Below, piece after piece: positions 16,406 to 25,205 of a stretch of 64,000 nucleotides of DNA (its first letter is position 1; each line of letters starts with the position of its first letter). Origin of the DNA: CAWCAL01 sp963695075 (GTDB lineage Bacteria > Actinomycetota > Acidimicrobiia > Acidimicrobiales > CAWCAL01). The stretch spans positions 1 to 64,000 of the forward strand of contig CAVOFR010000008.1 of NCBI GenBank assembly GCA_963695075.1, read 5' to 3'. A model generated the notes under the pieces. The model was not told where the DNA came from and ran no database searches. It saw only the letters and a list, made by a program, of their open reading frames with translations. A program made the translations under genes and the position numbers.

Positions 16406-17181
16406 GTGACTCACCGATAAGTGATCCGGCAGAAGGGCTGCCCCGAGGCGACATCTGTGTGACCGCCATCGCCGACACCTTCCGAGGCGACGGCGAGCGG
16501 TTGTGCAATCCCATCGGCAACGTGCCCCTGATCGGCGGGCGGCTCGCGCGCCGGAGCTTCGAGCCCGATCTCGCCATCACCGACGGCTTCTACACCACCC
16601 TGGCCAACACCCCGCCGCTCGGCGGTACCGACCGGGTGGTCGAGTACCACAACCCGTATCGCTCGATGTTCGACCTGCTCTGGCAGGGCAAACGCCACGT
16701 GATGATGGGAGCGACCCAGGTCGACCGGTTCGGCAACCAGAACATCGCGTGCATCGGCGACTGGAACCGTCCCCGGGCCCAGCTCCTCGGTTTTCGGGGC
16801 GCTCCGGGCAACACGATCAACCACACGACGAGCTACTGGGTGCCGAACCACCATCCGAAGGTCTTCGTGGAGGAGGTCGACGTCGTCTGCGGCATCGGCT
16901 ACGACCGGGCCGCCGAACTCGGCGAGCAGTCGGCGCGGTACCACGAGATCCGCCGCGTCGTATCCAACCTGGCGGTCCTCGATTTCGAGACCCCGAACCA
17001 CTCGATGCGACTGCGGTCGGTCCATCCCGGCGTCACGATCGACGAGGTGGTGGAGGCGACCGGATTCTCCCTGGTGATCCCGGCCGACGTGCCGATGAGC
17101 CGGATCCCGACGCCGGACGAGCTCGCGATCATGGACGAGCTCGACCCCGACGGGCTCCGCCACCGCGAGGTTCCCGCGTGA
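16402..17181 (+). CDS. ipdB: IpdB, beta subunit of the COCHEA-CoA ring hydrolase
   Basis: 259 residues. A CoA-transferase beta-like fold with NPIGNVPLIGGRLAR, DLLWQGKRHVMMGATQVDR and VCGIGYDRAAE. Together with IpdA it cleaves the remaining ring of the steroid nucleus to a linear CoA ester (MOODA-CoA in the established pathway). It overlaps ipdA by ATGA and ipdC by GTGA, so ipdA-ipdB-ipdC are a translationally coupled unit. Confidence 0.92.
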   Translation: MSDSPISDPAEGLPRGDICVTAIADTFRGDGERLCNPIGNVPLIGGRLARRSFEPDLAITDGFYTTLANTPPLGGTDRVVEYHNPYRSMFDLLWQGKRHVMMGATQVDRFGNQNIACIGDWNRPRAQLLGFRGAPGNTINHTTSYWVPNHHPKVFVEEVDVVCGIGYDRAAELGEQSARYHEIRRVVSNLAVLDFETPNHSMRLRSVHPGVTIDEVVEATGFSLVIPADVPMSRIPTPDELAIMDELDPDGLRHREVPA

Positions 17182-18272
17182 CCGAGCCCGACGGCACCGG
17201 CGGCCCGGCGACAGGAGCGGCACTCTCGACGCCGTTCTGCGAGCTGACGGGCATTCGGTACCCGATCGTGCAGACCGGCATGGGGTGGGTCGCCGGAGCG
17301 ACGCTGACCGCCGCGACGAGCGCGGCCGGCGGGATGGGCATCCTGGCGTCGGCCACGATGACACTCGACGAGCTGCGGACCGCCATCGGCAAGGTCAAGG
17401 ACCGTACCGACCGGCCGTTCGGCGTGAATCTTCTGCCGAACCAGCCCGATGCCGCCGAGCGGATCGAGCTCATGATCTCCGAGGGAGTGACGCTGGCGAG
17501 CTTCGCTGCGGCACCTCGACCTGACATGGTGGCGAAACTGCGCGACCACGGGATCGTGACCATGCCCACCGTAGGGGCGCCCCGACACGCGGAGAAGGTC
17601 GCCGAGATGGGCGTCGACGCCGTCATCGCCCAGGGGGGCGAAGGCGGAGGGCACACCGGTTCGGTGCCGACGAGTCTGCTGCTGCCGGCGGTGTGCGAGC
17701 GGGTCGACATGCCGGTTCTCGGTGCAGGAGGATTCCACTCGGGCCGGGGGCTCGTCGCGGCGCTGGCCCTGGGGGCGGCGGGGATCGCCATGGGAACCCG
17801 ATTCCTGCTCACCGAGGAATCGGGGGTGCCCGACAACGTCAAGGCTCTCTATCTCGGTGCCGGTCCGTTCGACACCGTTGTCACGACCGCCATCGACGGC
17901 GCGCCCCAGCGGGTGATTCGCACCGACATGATCGACAAGCTCGACCGGGCGTCGGGGCTCACCCGGTTCCCCAGGGCGGCGGCCAACGCCCTTCGGTTCC
18001 GAGCCCGGACCGGCGTCTCCGTCGGTGATCTGCTGCGCACAGGAAGGGAGATGAGGAAGGACCAGGACCTCACGTGGAGTCAGGTCGCCCTGGCGGCGAA
18101 CGCGCCGATGCTGACGAAGGCGTCGATGGTGGACGGGCGACCCGAGGTGGGGATTCTTCCGACCGGACAGGTGGCTGGGGTCATCGACACCCTGCCGACC
18201 GTGGCCGAGATCGTCGGAGGCATCGTCGCTGAGGCCGAAGCCACCCTCGAGCGCCTCGGGGCCTACAAATGA
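17178..18272 (+). CDS. ipdC: IpdC, flavin-dependent steroid-ring oxidoreductase
   Basis: 364 residues from a GTG overlapping the ipdB stop. The TIM-barrel nitronate-monooxygenase/2-nitropropane-dioxygenase fold shows the FMN-binding segments GMGWVAGATLTAATSAAGG, AQGGEGGGHTG and GAGGFHSGRGLVAALALGA. The family name is misleading: in the steroid pathway IpdC acts on a hydroxylated bicyclic CoA ester. Its place directly after ipdAB is decisive for the name. Confidence 0.88.
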   Translation: MTEPDGTGGPATGAALSTPFCELTGIRYPIVQTGMGWVAGATLTAATSAAGGMGILASATMTLDELRTAIGKVKDRTDRPFGVNLLPNQPDAAERIELMISEGVTLASFAAAPRPDMVAKLRDHGIVTMPTVGAPRHAEKVAEMGVDAVIAQGGEGGGHTGSVPTSLLLPAVCERVDMPVLGAGGFHSGRGLVAALALGAAGIAMGTRFLLTEESGVPDNVKALYLGAGPFDTVVTTAIDGAPQRVIRTDMIDKLDRASGLTRFPRAAANALRFRARTGVSVGDLLRTGREMRKDQDLTWSQVALAANAPMLTKASMVDGRPEVGILPTGQVAGVIDTLPTVAEIVGGIVAEAEATLERLGAYK

Positions 18273-18345
18273 ACGATCTGGGAAGGATTCACCACCCTGA
18301 CGCTGGAAACGCCTGCCCAGATCTCGAAGGAGCGCGGGAGTCGGC

Positions 18346-19506
18346 ATGGATCTGAGTTGGTCGGACGGTGAGGAGAGGTTCCGGGCCGAGGTCCGTGCCT
18401 GGCTCGAGGCCAACGTCCCGGCCGAGCCCCTGCCCTCCGGTGACACCGAAGCGGGGTTCCGTCTCCACCAGGAATGGGAGAAGAAGCTGTTCGACGCCCA
18501 GTACTCGGTGGTCTCGTGGCCCGAGGAGTACGGCGGGCGCGGGGCATCACTGTGGGAGTGGCTCATCTTCGAAGAGGAGTACTACCGGGTGGGCGCTCCG
18601 CAGCGGGTGAGTCAGAACGGCATCTTCCTGCTGGCGCCCATCTTCTTCGAATACGGCACCGACTGGCAGAAGGAGCGCTATCTCCGGCCGATGGCGGAAG
18701 GCACCGAGCAGTGGGGGCAGGGTTGGTCCGAGCCCGACGCAGGGAGCGATCTCGCCAGCTTGAAGAGCCGGGCCGAGAAGGTCGACGGCGGGTGGAAGGT
18801 CACCGGCCAGAAGACCTGGACCACCCGAGGGGCGTTCTGCACGCACCTGTTCGGTCTGTTCCGTACCGACGCCGAGGCGCAGCGCCATAGGGGGCTCACC
18901 TATCTGCTGGTTCCGCTCGACGCCGACGGTGTCACCGTGCGCGGCGTGAGTCGCCTGGACGGTGACGAGGGTTTCGCCGACGTGTTCTTCGAGGACGTCT
19001 TCGTACCCGACGAGGACGTGCTCGGCGGAGTGAACGAGGGCTGGCGGGTCGCAATGACCACGACCTCGTCCGAGCGGGGCCTCACGCTGCGCAGCCCGGG
19101 CCGGTTCATGGCCGCGGCCGGTCGTCTCATCGACCTGTACCGGCGCTACCGCGAGACAGCGGACGACCGTCTGGCCGACCAGGTCGTCCAGGCCTGGATG
19201 GACGCCGAGGCCTACCAGCTCTACACGCTCCAGACCGTCACCAAGATGCTGGACGGCCAGCCGATCGGAGCCGAGTCGAGCCTGAACAAGATCTTCTGGT
19301 CCGAGATGGACGTCCGGATCCACGAGACGGCCCTCGAGCTCCTGGGTGCGCAGGGAGAACTGGTGGACGACGCCCTCGAGGCGATCGATGGTGGCGCGTG
19401 GATGAAGGGCTACCAGTTCGCACTGGCCGGTCCCATCTATGCCGGCACCAACGAGATCCAGCGCAACGTGGTGGCCGAGCGTGTGCTCGGGCTGCCGCGG
19501 GAATAG
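18346..19506 (+). CDS. Acyl-CoA dehydrogenase, large subunit type
   Basis: 386 residues from an ATG. The FAD/substrate motifs WSEPDAGSDLASL and GQKTWTTRG and the C-terminal GTNEIQRNVVAERVLGLPRE place it with the alpha2beta2-type FadE proteins used on steroid CoA esters. Only 8 bp separate it from a second, smaller acyl-CoA dehydrogenase gene, its probable partner. It follows ipdC by 73 bp, so it probably belongs to the same operon. Confidence 0.9.
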   Translation: MDLSWSDGEERFRAEVRAWLEANVPAEPLPSGDTEAGFRLHQEWEKKLFDAQYSVVSWPEEYGGRGASLWEWLIFEEEYYRVGAPQRVSQNGIFLLAPIFFEYGTDWQKERYLRPMAEGTEQWGQGWSEPDAGSDLASLKSRAEKVDGGWKVTGQKTWTTRGAFCTHLFGLFRTDAEAQRHRGLTYLLVPLDADGVTVRGVSRLDGDEGFADVFFEDVFVPDEDVLGGVNEGWRVAMTTTSSERGLTLRSPGRFMAAAGRLIDLYRRYRETADDRLADQVVQAWMDAEAYQLYTLQTVTKMLDGQPIGAESSLNKIFWSEMDVRIHETALELLGAQGELVDDALEAIDGGAWMKGYQFALAGPIYAGTNEIQRNVVAERVLGLPRE

Positions 19507-19514
19507 GAGCCTTC

Positions 19515-20491
19515 ATGCAGTTCTCGTTCACCGAGGATCAACAGCTCTTCGCCGATACCGTTCGCGACCTCCTCTCGGCCGAGTGCCCGCCTGAGCGAGT
19601 GCGGGCCGGATGGGACGGATCGGCCGACCGCTCCCTCTGGCGCCAGCTGGGCGAGATGGGAGTGCTCGCTCTCATGGCCCCCGAGGCGGCCGGTGGCATG
19701 GGGATGTCCGAGCTGGATCTCGTCCCGTTGCTCGTCGAGACGGGTCGTTGTGCCATGGCCGAGCCGGTCGTCGACACCGCCGCGGTCGCCGTGCCGATGC
19801 TCGCCGACGTCGACCATCCCGAGCTGGGCTCGGTCGCCCGTGGTGAGCTGTCGTCGGGATCGGGTTCGAGCAGGATCCGCTGGTTCGGATGGACGCCGAT
19901 CGCCTGCTGCTCCAGCGAGGCGTCGAGTGGCACCTCCTCGCCGTCGACGAAGTCGAGGCCACGGAGCAGCGCTCGGTCGACCGTTCCCGCCGGCTGGCCA
20001 CGATCGTCTGGGAGCCTTCGGCGACCTCGCTGGTGACCGACGACCCGGCCGCTGGGGGGCGCGCGTTCGATCGAGCCGTGCTCGGCGTGAGTGCGCAATT
20101 GATCGGCCTCGCCGACCACATGCTGACCGAGACCGTCGCCTACGTGCAGGAGCGTGAGCAGTTCGGGCGACCCATCGGTAGCTATCAGGCGCTCAAGCAC
20201 AAGCTGGCCGATGTGCTGCTGGCCACCGACTTCGCCCGGCCCATGGTGGCTCGGGCCGGCTACTCCCTCGCGCACGGCGATCCCGCTTCGGGCGTACATG
20301 TCTCCATGGCCAAGGCCTATGCCTCCGAGGCGGGCCGGCTCGCGGCCGGCCATGCGCTCCAGTGCCACGGGGCCATCGCCTACACCGTCGAGTACGACCT
20401 GCACATGTGGATGAAGCGGGCCTGGGCACTGGCCGCGCAGTGGGGTGACGCGGGCTGGCATCGGAGCCGCGTCGGCGCGGCAATCCTCTGA
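19515..20491 (+). pseudogene. Acyl-CoA dehydrogenase partner subunit, frameshifted
   Basis: The N-terminal part (19515 to about 19850: MQFSFTEDQQLFADTVRDLL ... VARGEL) and the C-terminal part (from about 19855: VGIGFEQDPLVRMDADRLLL ... QEREQFGRPIGSYQALKHKL) are normal FadE sequence in two different frames. The switch happens at about 19850-19856 and is explained by loss of one base, for example a G in a TCGTCGGG run. With one base restored the protein would be 325 residues, the usual size of the small FadE partner. It could be a real pseudogene, a sequencing error or a programmed shift; no slippery heptamer is obvious. Confidence 0.75.
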
Positions 20492-20516
20492 GAAGGTTCG
20501 AACGCGCTACTCCGCA

Positions 20517-20533
20517 CCGTCGCTACCCGACGG
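20517..20533. terminator. Hairpin between convergent acyl-CoA dehydrogenase and E1 genes
   Basis: CCGTCG and CGACGG form a 6-bp stem with a 5-base loop in the 75-bp gap between the convergent genes. No T-run follows. Confidence 0.35.
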
Positions 20534-20566
20534 CAGCGGACCAGATTTCGGAACGGGGCGGTCGGA

Positions 20567-22648
20567 TCAGAAGGTGGCCAGGTCGTGCAGGGCCGCGGTG
20601 ATGTCGTCGGTCTGGGGGAGCACCGCGTCTTCGAGCGTCGGAGAGTACGGCACGTGGGTGTCCAGCGCCCCGACGCGTCGGATCGGGGCGTCGAGCTCGG
20701 TGAACAGCTCCTCGGCGATCCACGCGGCGATCTCGGCTCCGAAGCCGCTGGTCACGATGTCCTCGTGGACGATCAGGAGCCGGTTGGTACGGGCCACCGA
20801 CTCGGCGACCAACTCCGAGTCCCACGGGGCGAGTGTCCGCAGGTCGATCACCTCGGTGGAGGGTGCGCCCGGGGTGGTCGCGGCGGCCAGCGACTTCTCG
20901 ACCATTGCTCCCCAGGCCACCACGGTGACATCCGTCCCCGGGTGGCGGATCTCACCGCGGCCGAAGGGGAGCAGCCATCCCTCGGCGGGGTACGGGTCGC
21001 GGGCGTAGGGCTGACGCAGCAGATGCTTGTGTTCGAGAAACAGGACCGGATCCTCGTGGCTGAACGCGGCGCGGAGGAGGCCGACAGCGTCGCGGGCTCG
21101 TGACGGGAACGCGACGAGCAGGCCGGGAACGTGGGTGAAGATCGACTCCCCACACTGCGAGTGCCAGATCGACCCGCCCTGCAGAAAGCCGCCGATGGGG
21201 GCGCGGAGTACGACCGGGCAATTGAAGCGACCATTCGACCGCCAGCGGACCGTGGCCGCCTCGGTCTTGATCTGCTGCATCGCGGTCCAGATGTAGTCGA
21301 AGAACTGGATCTCGGGACACGGCCGGAGCCCGCGCAGGGCCTGCCCGACGGCCCTCCCGACGATGTTCGCCTCGGCCAGCGGCGTGTTGTAGCAGCGGGC
21401 AACGCCGAAACGACGTTGCAGGCCCCTGGTCGTGCCGAACACGCCGCCCTTGCCCTCGAGGTTGGCCAGCAGCGCCTCCCGGGCGTCAGCCACGTCCTCG
21501 CCGAACACACGCACCCGTTCGTCGTCCTCCATGATCTCGTGGAGGCACCGCGAGATGGCCTCTCCGAGCATGGTGAGCTCGGAGTCGTCACCGTCATCGT
21601 GGGGTGGGGGGTCGGGCCGATAGGGGAGGTGGGGGATGGCCACGACGTGGTCGGTGACGCCGGCCGGATCGGGGCGCCGAGCGCCGAGGGCACGAGTGGC
21701 CGCCTCGGCGACGGTGGCACGGGCTCGGGCGTGGACCTCGTCGATGCCGGCCGGATCGAGGATGCCGGCCCGGAGGAGTTCGCGTTCCATGCGGACGATG
21801 GGCCCGCGTTGGACCTCCTCGGCCAGTTCTTCGGCCAGGCGGTACTTGCTCTGCGTGTCGGCGCCCGAGTGGCTGTAGGGACGCGTGACGTCGGCGTGGA
21901 CCAGCGCGGGGCCGACGCCGGCGCGGACGTGGGCGACGACGTCGGCAGCCTGCTCCCGAACACCGAAGTAGTCGGTCCCGTCGATCCGGCGGACGTCGAG
22001 TCCGGGGAAGCCCCGGACCAGGTCGGACACCGGCGCCGGAGCTTGGTCGCTGGCCGGGACCGAGATGGCGAATCCGTTGTCCGCCACCAGGTAGACGAGC
22101 GGCAGGTGCAGCGTGCACGCCGTGTTGAGGCTCTCCCAGAACTCGCCCTGGGATGTCGCCCCCTCTCCCAGCGACACGTAGGTGACCTCGTCACCGTGTG
22201 CCCGCGTGCCCGGGAGCCCGGGACGGCGGGCGAGGTACCGGGCAGCTTCAGCGCAGCCGACAGCCGGGATGCACTGGCTTCCGGTCGCGCTCGTCTGGGT
22301 GACGACGTTGAGGTCCGGGTAGCCCCAGTGGGCCGGCATCTGCCGGCCACCGGAGGCCGGATCATCGGCTGAGCCCACGGCCTGCAGCAGGATGTCGTAG
22401 GGCGACACGCCGAGGGCGAGCATCAGCGCTTGATCGCGGTAGTAGGGAAAGAACCAGTCGTAACCGGGCCGTAGGGACCGGGCGATGCCCACCAGCACCG
22501 CCTCGTGCCCGGCGCCCGAGATCTGGAAGAACACGTGGCTCTGCTTCTGGAGCGCTATCTCACGATCGTCGAGCTCTCGGGAGATGCACATGTGCAGGAA
22601 GTCCTCGAGGATCTCGGCGACCGGAACCCCTCGGTGGATTTCTGTCAT
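20567..22648 (-). CDS. 2-oxoacid dehydrogenase E1, alpha and beta subunits fused
   Basis: 693 residues. Residues 1 to about 345 are E1-alpha, with the thiamine-diphosphate segment LGEGATSQGEFWESLNTA and the downstream VADNGFAIS. From about 365 to the end lies E1-beta, with FGEDVADAREALLAN and the GGSIWHSQ region. The fusion decarboxylates a 2-oxoacid, probably branched-chain, and passes the acyl group to the lipoyl domain of the E2 encoded just upstream. The start overlaps the E2 stop (ATGA), so the order is E2-E1. No E3 gene is in the window; a shared one elsewhere is likely. Confidence 0.88.
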   Translation of the reverse strand: MTEIHRGVPVAEILEDFLHMCISRELDDREIALQKQSHVFFQISGAGHEAVLVGIARSLRPGYDWFFPYYRDQALMLALGVSPYDILLQAVGSADDPASGGRQMPAHWGYPDLNVVTQTSATGSQCIPAVGCAEAARYLARRPGLPGTRAHGDEVTYVSLGEGATSQGEFWESLNTACTLHLPLVYLVADNGFAISVPASDQAPAPVSDLVRGFPGLDVRRIDGTDYFGVREQAADVVAHVRAGVGPALVHADVTRPYSHSGADTQSKYRLAEELAEEVQRGPIVRMERELLRAGILDPAGIDEVHARARATVAEAATRALGARRPDPAGVTDHVVAIPHLPYRPDPPPHDDGDDSELTMLGEAISRCLHEIMEDDERVRVFGEDVADAREALLANLEGKGGVFGTTRGLQRRFGVARCYNTPLAEANIVGRAVGQALRGLRPCPEIQFFDYIWTAMQQIKTEAATVRWRSNGRFNCPVVLRAPIGGFLQGGSIWHSQCGESIFTHVPGLLVAFPSRARDAVGLLRAAFSHEDPVLFLEHKHLLRQPYARDPYPAEGWLLPFGRGEIRHPGTDVTVVAWGAMVEKSLAAATTPGAPSTEVIDLRTLAPWDSELVAESVARTNRLLIVHEDIVTSGFGAEIAAWIAEELFTELDAPIRRVGALDTHVPYSPTLEDAVLPQTDDITAALHDLATF

Positions 22649-23928
22649 GGACCCACTTCCGTCGCCCAGTCCCGGTCCTGCAGGATGGCCCGGACGCGAT
22701 CGAGGAAGGCCGATGCGTACGCACCGTCGAAAGCACGATGGTCGAAGGAAAGAGCCAGATTCCCCAGCGGATGCACGGCCAGACTCCACGCCCCGTCGGG
22801 CTGTTGCACCGCGGCCGGACGCATGGCGACACCATCGGTGCTGACGATGGCCACCTGGGGCTGGGCGATGATCGGAGCGGTGAGCAGGGTGCCGTATCCG
22901 CCGGCGTTGGTGATGGTGATGGTGCCGTCGGCGACGTCGTCGGGGGCGAGCGACCCGGTCCGGGCCTTGCCGGCCTGCTCGGTGACGCGGCGGGCGAGAG
23001 CGGCCAGTCGTAGCTGCTGAGCGTCGTGGACGACGGGGACGATCAGACCCTCGTGGTCGAGGTCGACCGCCACCCCCACGTTGATCCTCCGGTGGACGTG
23101 GAGCTCGTCGTCGCCGACCGAAGCGTTGACCTGCGGATACTCGGCGATCGCGTCGACCACGGCGCGGATGACGAATGGCATGTAGCTGAGACCTACCCCT
23201 TCCCGCTCCGCGAAGGCGTCCTTGTGTTCGGCGCGAACAGCAGCGACGCGGTGATAGTCCACTTCGACGACGACCAGCGTGTGGGCCGAGGAGGCCAGGG
23301 ACCTCATCATGTGTGCGGCCGTACGCCGGCGGAGGGAAGAGAAGGGGATGACCTCGTCATCGGCAGTCGGGAGTGAACCGGCGAGTGGAGGCGCCGAATC
23401 CTGCGGATCAGGTCGGGAGTCACTCCGGAGCTCCGGCCGTACCCGGTGCGTTCTCACGTGATCGCGGACGTCGGCCGCGGTGATGCGTCCGCCGGCACCG
23501 GTTGCTCTGATCCCGGACGGGTCGAGACCGTGCTCGCCGACCAGGCGCCGAACGACCGGCGAGAGGAACGTACCGCCGGCCTCGGAACGGGCGTCGGCCC
23601 GGCGTGCGGGCGTCCCGGGACCGGGAGGGACGACGGGAGCCGACGGGGCGGCGCCGACGTCGGGCCCGGCAGGTTCCGGGCCGGCTGACTCATCCTCCGA
23701 GCGGTCGGCGGGGTCGCCGATTCGGGCCAGCGGTGTCCCCACAGGAACGGTCTCGCCCTCGGGAACCAGGATCTCGTGGAGGAGTCCGGCTGCAGCGGAC
23801 GGGATCTCGGTGTCGACCTTGTCGGTCGAGACCTCGAGGAGTGGCTCGTCGGTCTCGACCTCGTCGCCGACCGCCTTCAACCAGCGAGTGACCGTCCCCT
23901 CGGTGACGGTCTCACCCAGCTGCGGCAT
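22645..23928 (-). CDS. Dihydrolipoamide acyltransferase (E2)
   Basis: 427 residues from the first ATG (MPQLGETVTEG). An N-terminal lipoyl domain with lipoyl lysine in STDKVDTEIPSA is followed by a Pro/Ala-rich linker, an E3/E1-binding domain (SPVVRRLVGEHGLDPSGI) and a catalytic domain ending with LSFDHRAFDGA. Homologues begin a few residues earlier; an ATC at 23943 would give MATITMPQLG and lies 7 bases after a perfect AGGGGG ribosome-binding site, whereas the ATG is 22 bases from it. The 3' end overlaps E1 by ATGA. Confidence 0.9.
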   Translation of the reverse strand: MPQLGETVTEGTVTRWLKAVGDEVETDEPLLEVSTDKVDTEIPSAAAGLLHEILVPEGETVPVGTPLARIGDPADRSEDESAGPEPAGPDVGAAPSAPVVPPGPGTPARRADARSEAGGTFLSPVVRRLVGEHGLDPSGIRATGAGGRITAADVRDHVRTHRVRPELRSDSRPDPQDSAPPLAGSLPTADDEVIPFSSLRRRTAAHMMRSLASSAHTLVVVEVDYHRVAAVRAEHKDAFAEREGVGLSYMPFVIRAVVDAIAEYPQVNASVGDDELHVHRRINVGVAVDLDHEGLIVPVVHDAQQLRLAALARRVTEQAGKARTGSLAPDDVADGTITITNAGGYGTLLTAPIIAQPQVAIVSTDGVAMRPAAVQQPDGAWSLAVHPLGNLALSFDHRAFDGAYASAFLDRVRAILQDRDWATEVGP

Positions 23929-24053
23929 GGTGATCGTTGCGATCCTGATTCCCCCTGGAACGGCGCTCAGCCTATCCGCACGGGCCGATGGGCGATCGGT
24001 TCTACCAGCGCGATACGGTCGACCCCGTTCCGACCGGCACGCAGGAGTCACCC

Positions 24054-25205
24054 ATGGCCGAGGCATACATCGTCGACGCAGTCCGCAGCCCCGTTGGCAA
24101 GCGTGGAGGGGGCCTGAGCGAGGTTCATCCCGCCGATCTCGGAGCGCACGCGCTGTCGGCTCTCGTCGATCGCAGCGGGGTCGATCCCGGCGCCGTCGAG
24201 GACGTGGTGTTCGGTTGCGTGGACACGATCGGGCCCCAGGCCGGCGACATCGCTCGGACCTGCTGGCTGGCGGCCGGACTGCCCGATCACGTCCCGGGAA
24301 CGACGATCGATCGTCAGTGTGGGTCGTCGCAACAGGCGGTGCACTTCGCGGCCCAGGCGGTCATGAGCGGCACGTCGGATCTGGTCGTGGCCGGCGGGGT
24401 CCAGCATATGAGCAGCATCCCGATCAGCTCGGCGATGCTGGTGGGAGAACAGTTCGGGTTCGCCGACCCCTTCTCGGGCTCCAAGGGCTGGCAGGAACGC
24501 TACGGAGACCAGGAAATCAGCCAGTTCCGCTCGGCCGAGATGATCGCCGAGAAGTGGGATCTCGGCCGCGGAGACATGGAACGCTTCGCCTTCGAGAGCC
24601 ACGAGCGGGCCGTCCGGGCCATCGACGAGGGGCGGTTCGACGCCGAGATCGCCCCGCTGGGCGAGGTCGCCCACGACGAGGGTCCTCGCCGGGGCGGCTC
24701 GCTCGAGAAGATGGCACAGCTCCCCAGTCTGGTCGACGGCGGACGCCTCACCGCGGCGCTTGCGAGCCAGATCAGCGACGCGTCAGCCGCCTTGTTGATC
24801 GCGTCGGAACAGGCGGTCGCCGACCACGGGTTCACTCCTCGAGCCCGCATCCACCACCTCAGCGTGCGCGGGGACGATCCGGTGTGGATGCTCACCGCGC
24901 CGATTCCGGCGACGGCGTATGCAATGGAGAAGGCGGGAATGACCCTCGACCAGATCGACCTCGTCGAGATCAACGAGGCCTTCGCGTCGGTTGTACTCGC
25001 CTGGCTGGCGGAGACCGGCTATCCCCATGAGAAGACGAACGTGAATGGTGGAGCGATCGCTCTCGGACACCCACTCGGGGCGACCGGGGCCAGGCTGATG
25101 ACCACCCTGCTGCACGAGCTCGAGCGCACCGGCGGCCGCTACGGCATGCAGACGATGTGCGAGGGCGGCGGTCAGGCCAACGTGACCATCATCGAACGGC
25201 TCTGA
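24054..25205 (+). CDS. fadA6: FadA6-like thiolase of steroid ring degradation
   Basis: 383 residues from an ATG with CAGGAG upstream. The classical thiolase catalytic triad is visible: the nucleophile cysteine in VDRQCGSSQQAVH-like TIDRQCGSSQQAVH, histidine in GGAIALGHPLGATGA, and the C-terminal cysteine in MCEGGGQANVTIIERL. The closely FadA6-like MAEAYIVDAVRSPVGKR and IPISSAMLVGEQFGF argue for this subfamily, which cleaves the open-chain products of HIP degradation. The 3' end overlaps the convergent oxidoreductase by 17 bp. Confidence 0.85.
   Translation: MAEAYIVDAVRSPVGKRGGGLSEVHPADLGAHALSALVDRSGVDPGAVEDVVFGCVDTIGPQAGDIARTCWLAAGLPDHVPGTTIDRQCGSSQQAVHFAAQAVMSGTSDLVVAGGVQHMSSIPISSAMLVGEQFGFADPFSGSKGWQERYGDQEISQFRSAEMIAEKWDLGRGDMERFAFESHERAVRAIDEGRFDAEIAPLGEVAHDEGPRRGGSLEKMAQLPSLVDGGRLTAALASQISDASAALLIASEQAVADHGFTPRARIHHLSVRGDDPVWMLTAPIPATAYAMEKAGMTLDQIDLVEINEAFASVVLAWLAETGYPHEKTNVNGGAIALGHPLGATGARLMTTLLHELERTGGRYGMQTMCEGGGQANVTIIERL

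Noticed and set aside
24054..25205. FadA5 (side-chain thiolase).
   Set aside because: The N-terminus and VGEQFGF segment resemble FadA6; the 27378-28583 thiolase resembles FadA3, not FadA5.
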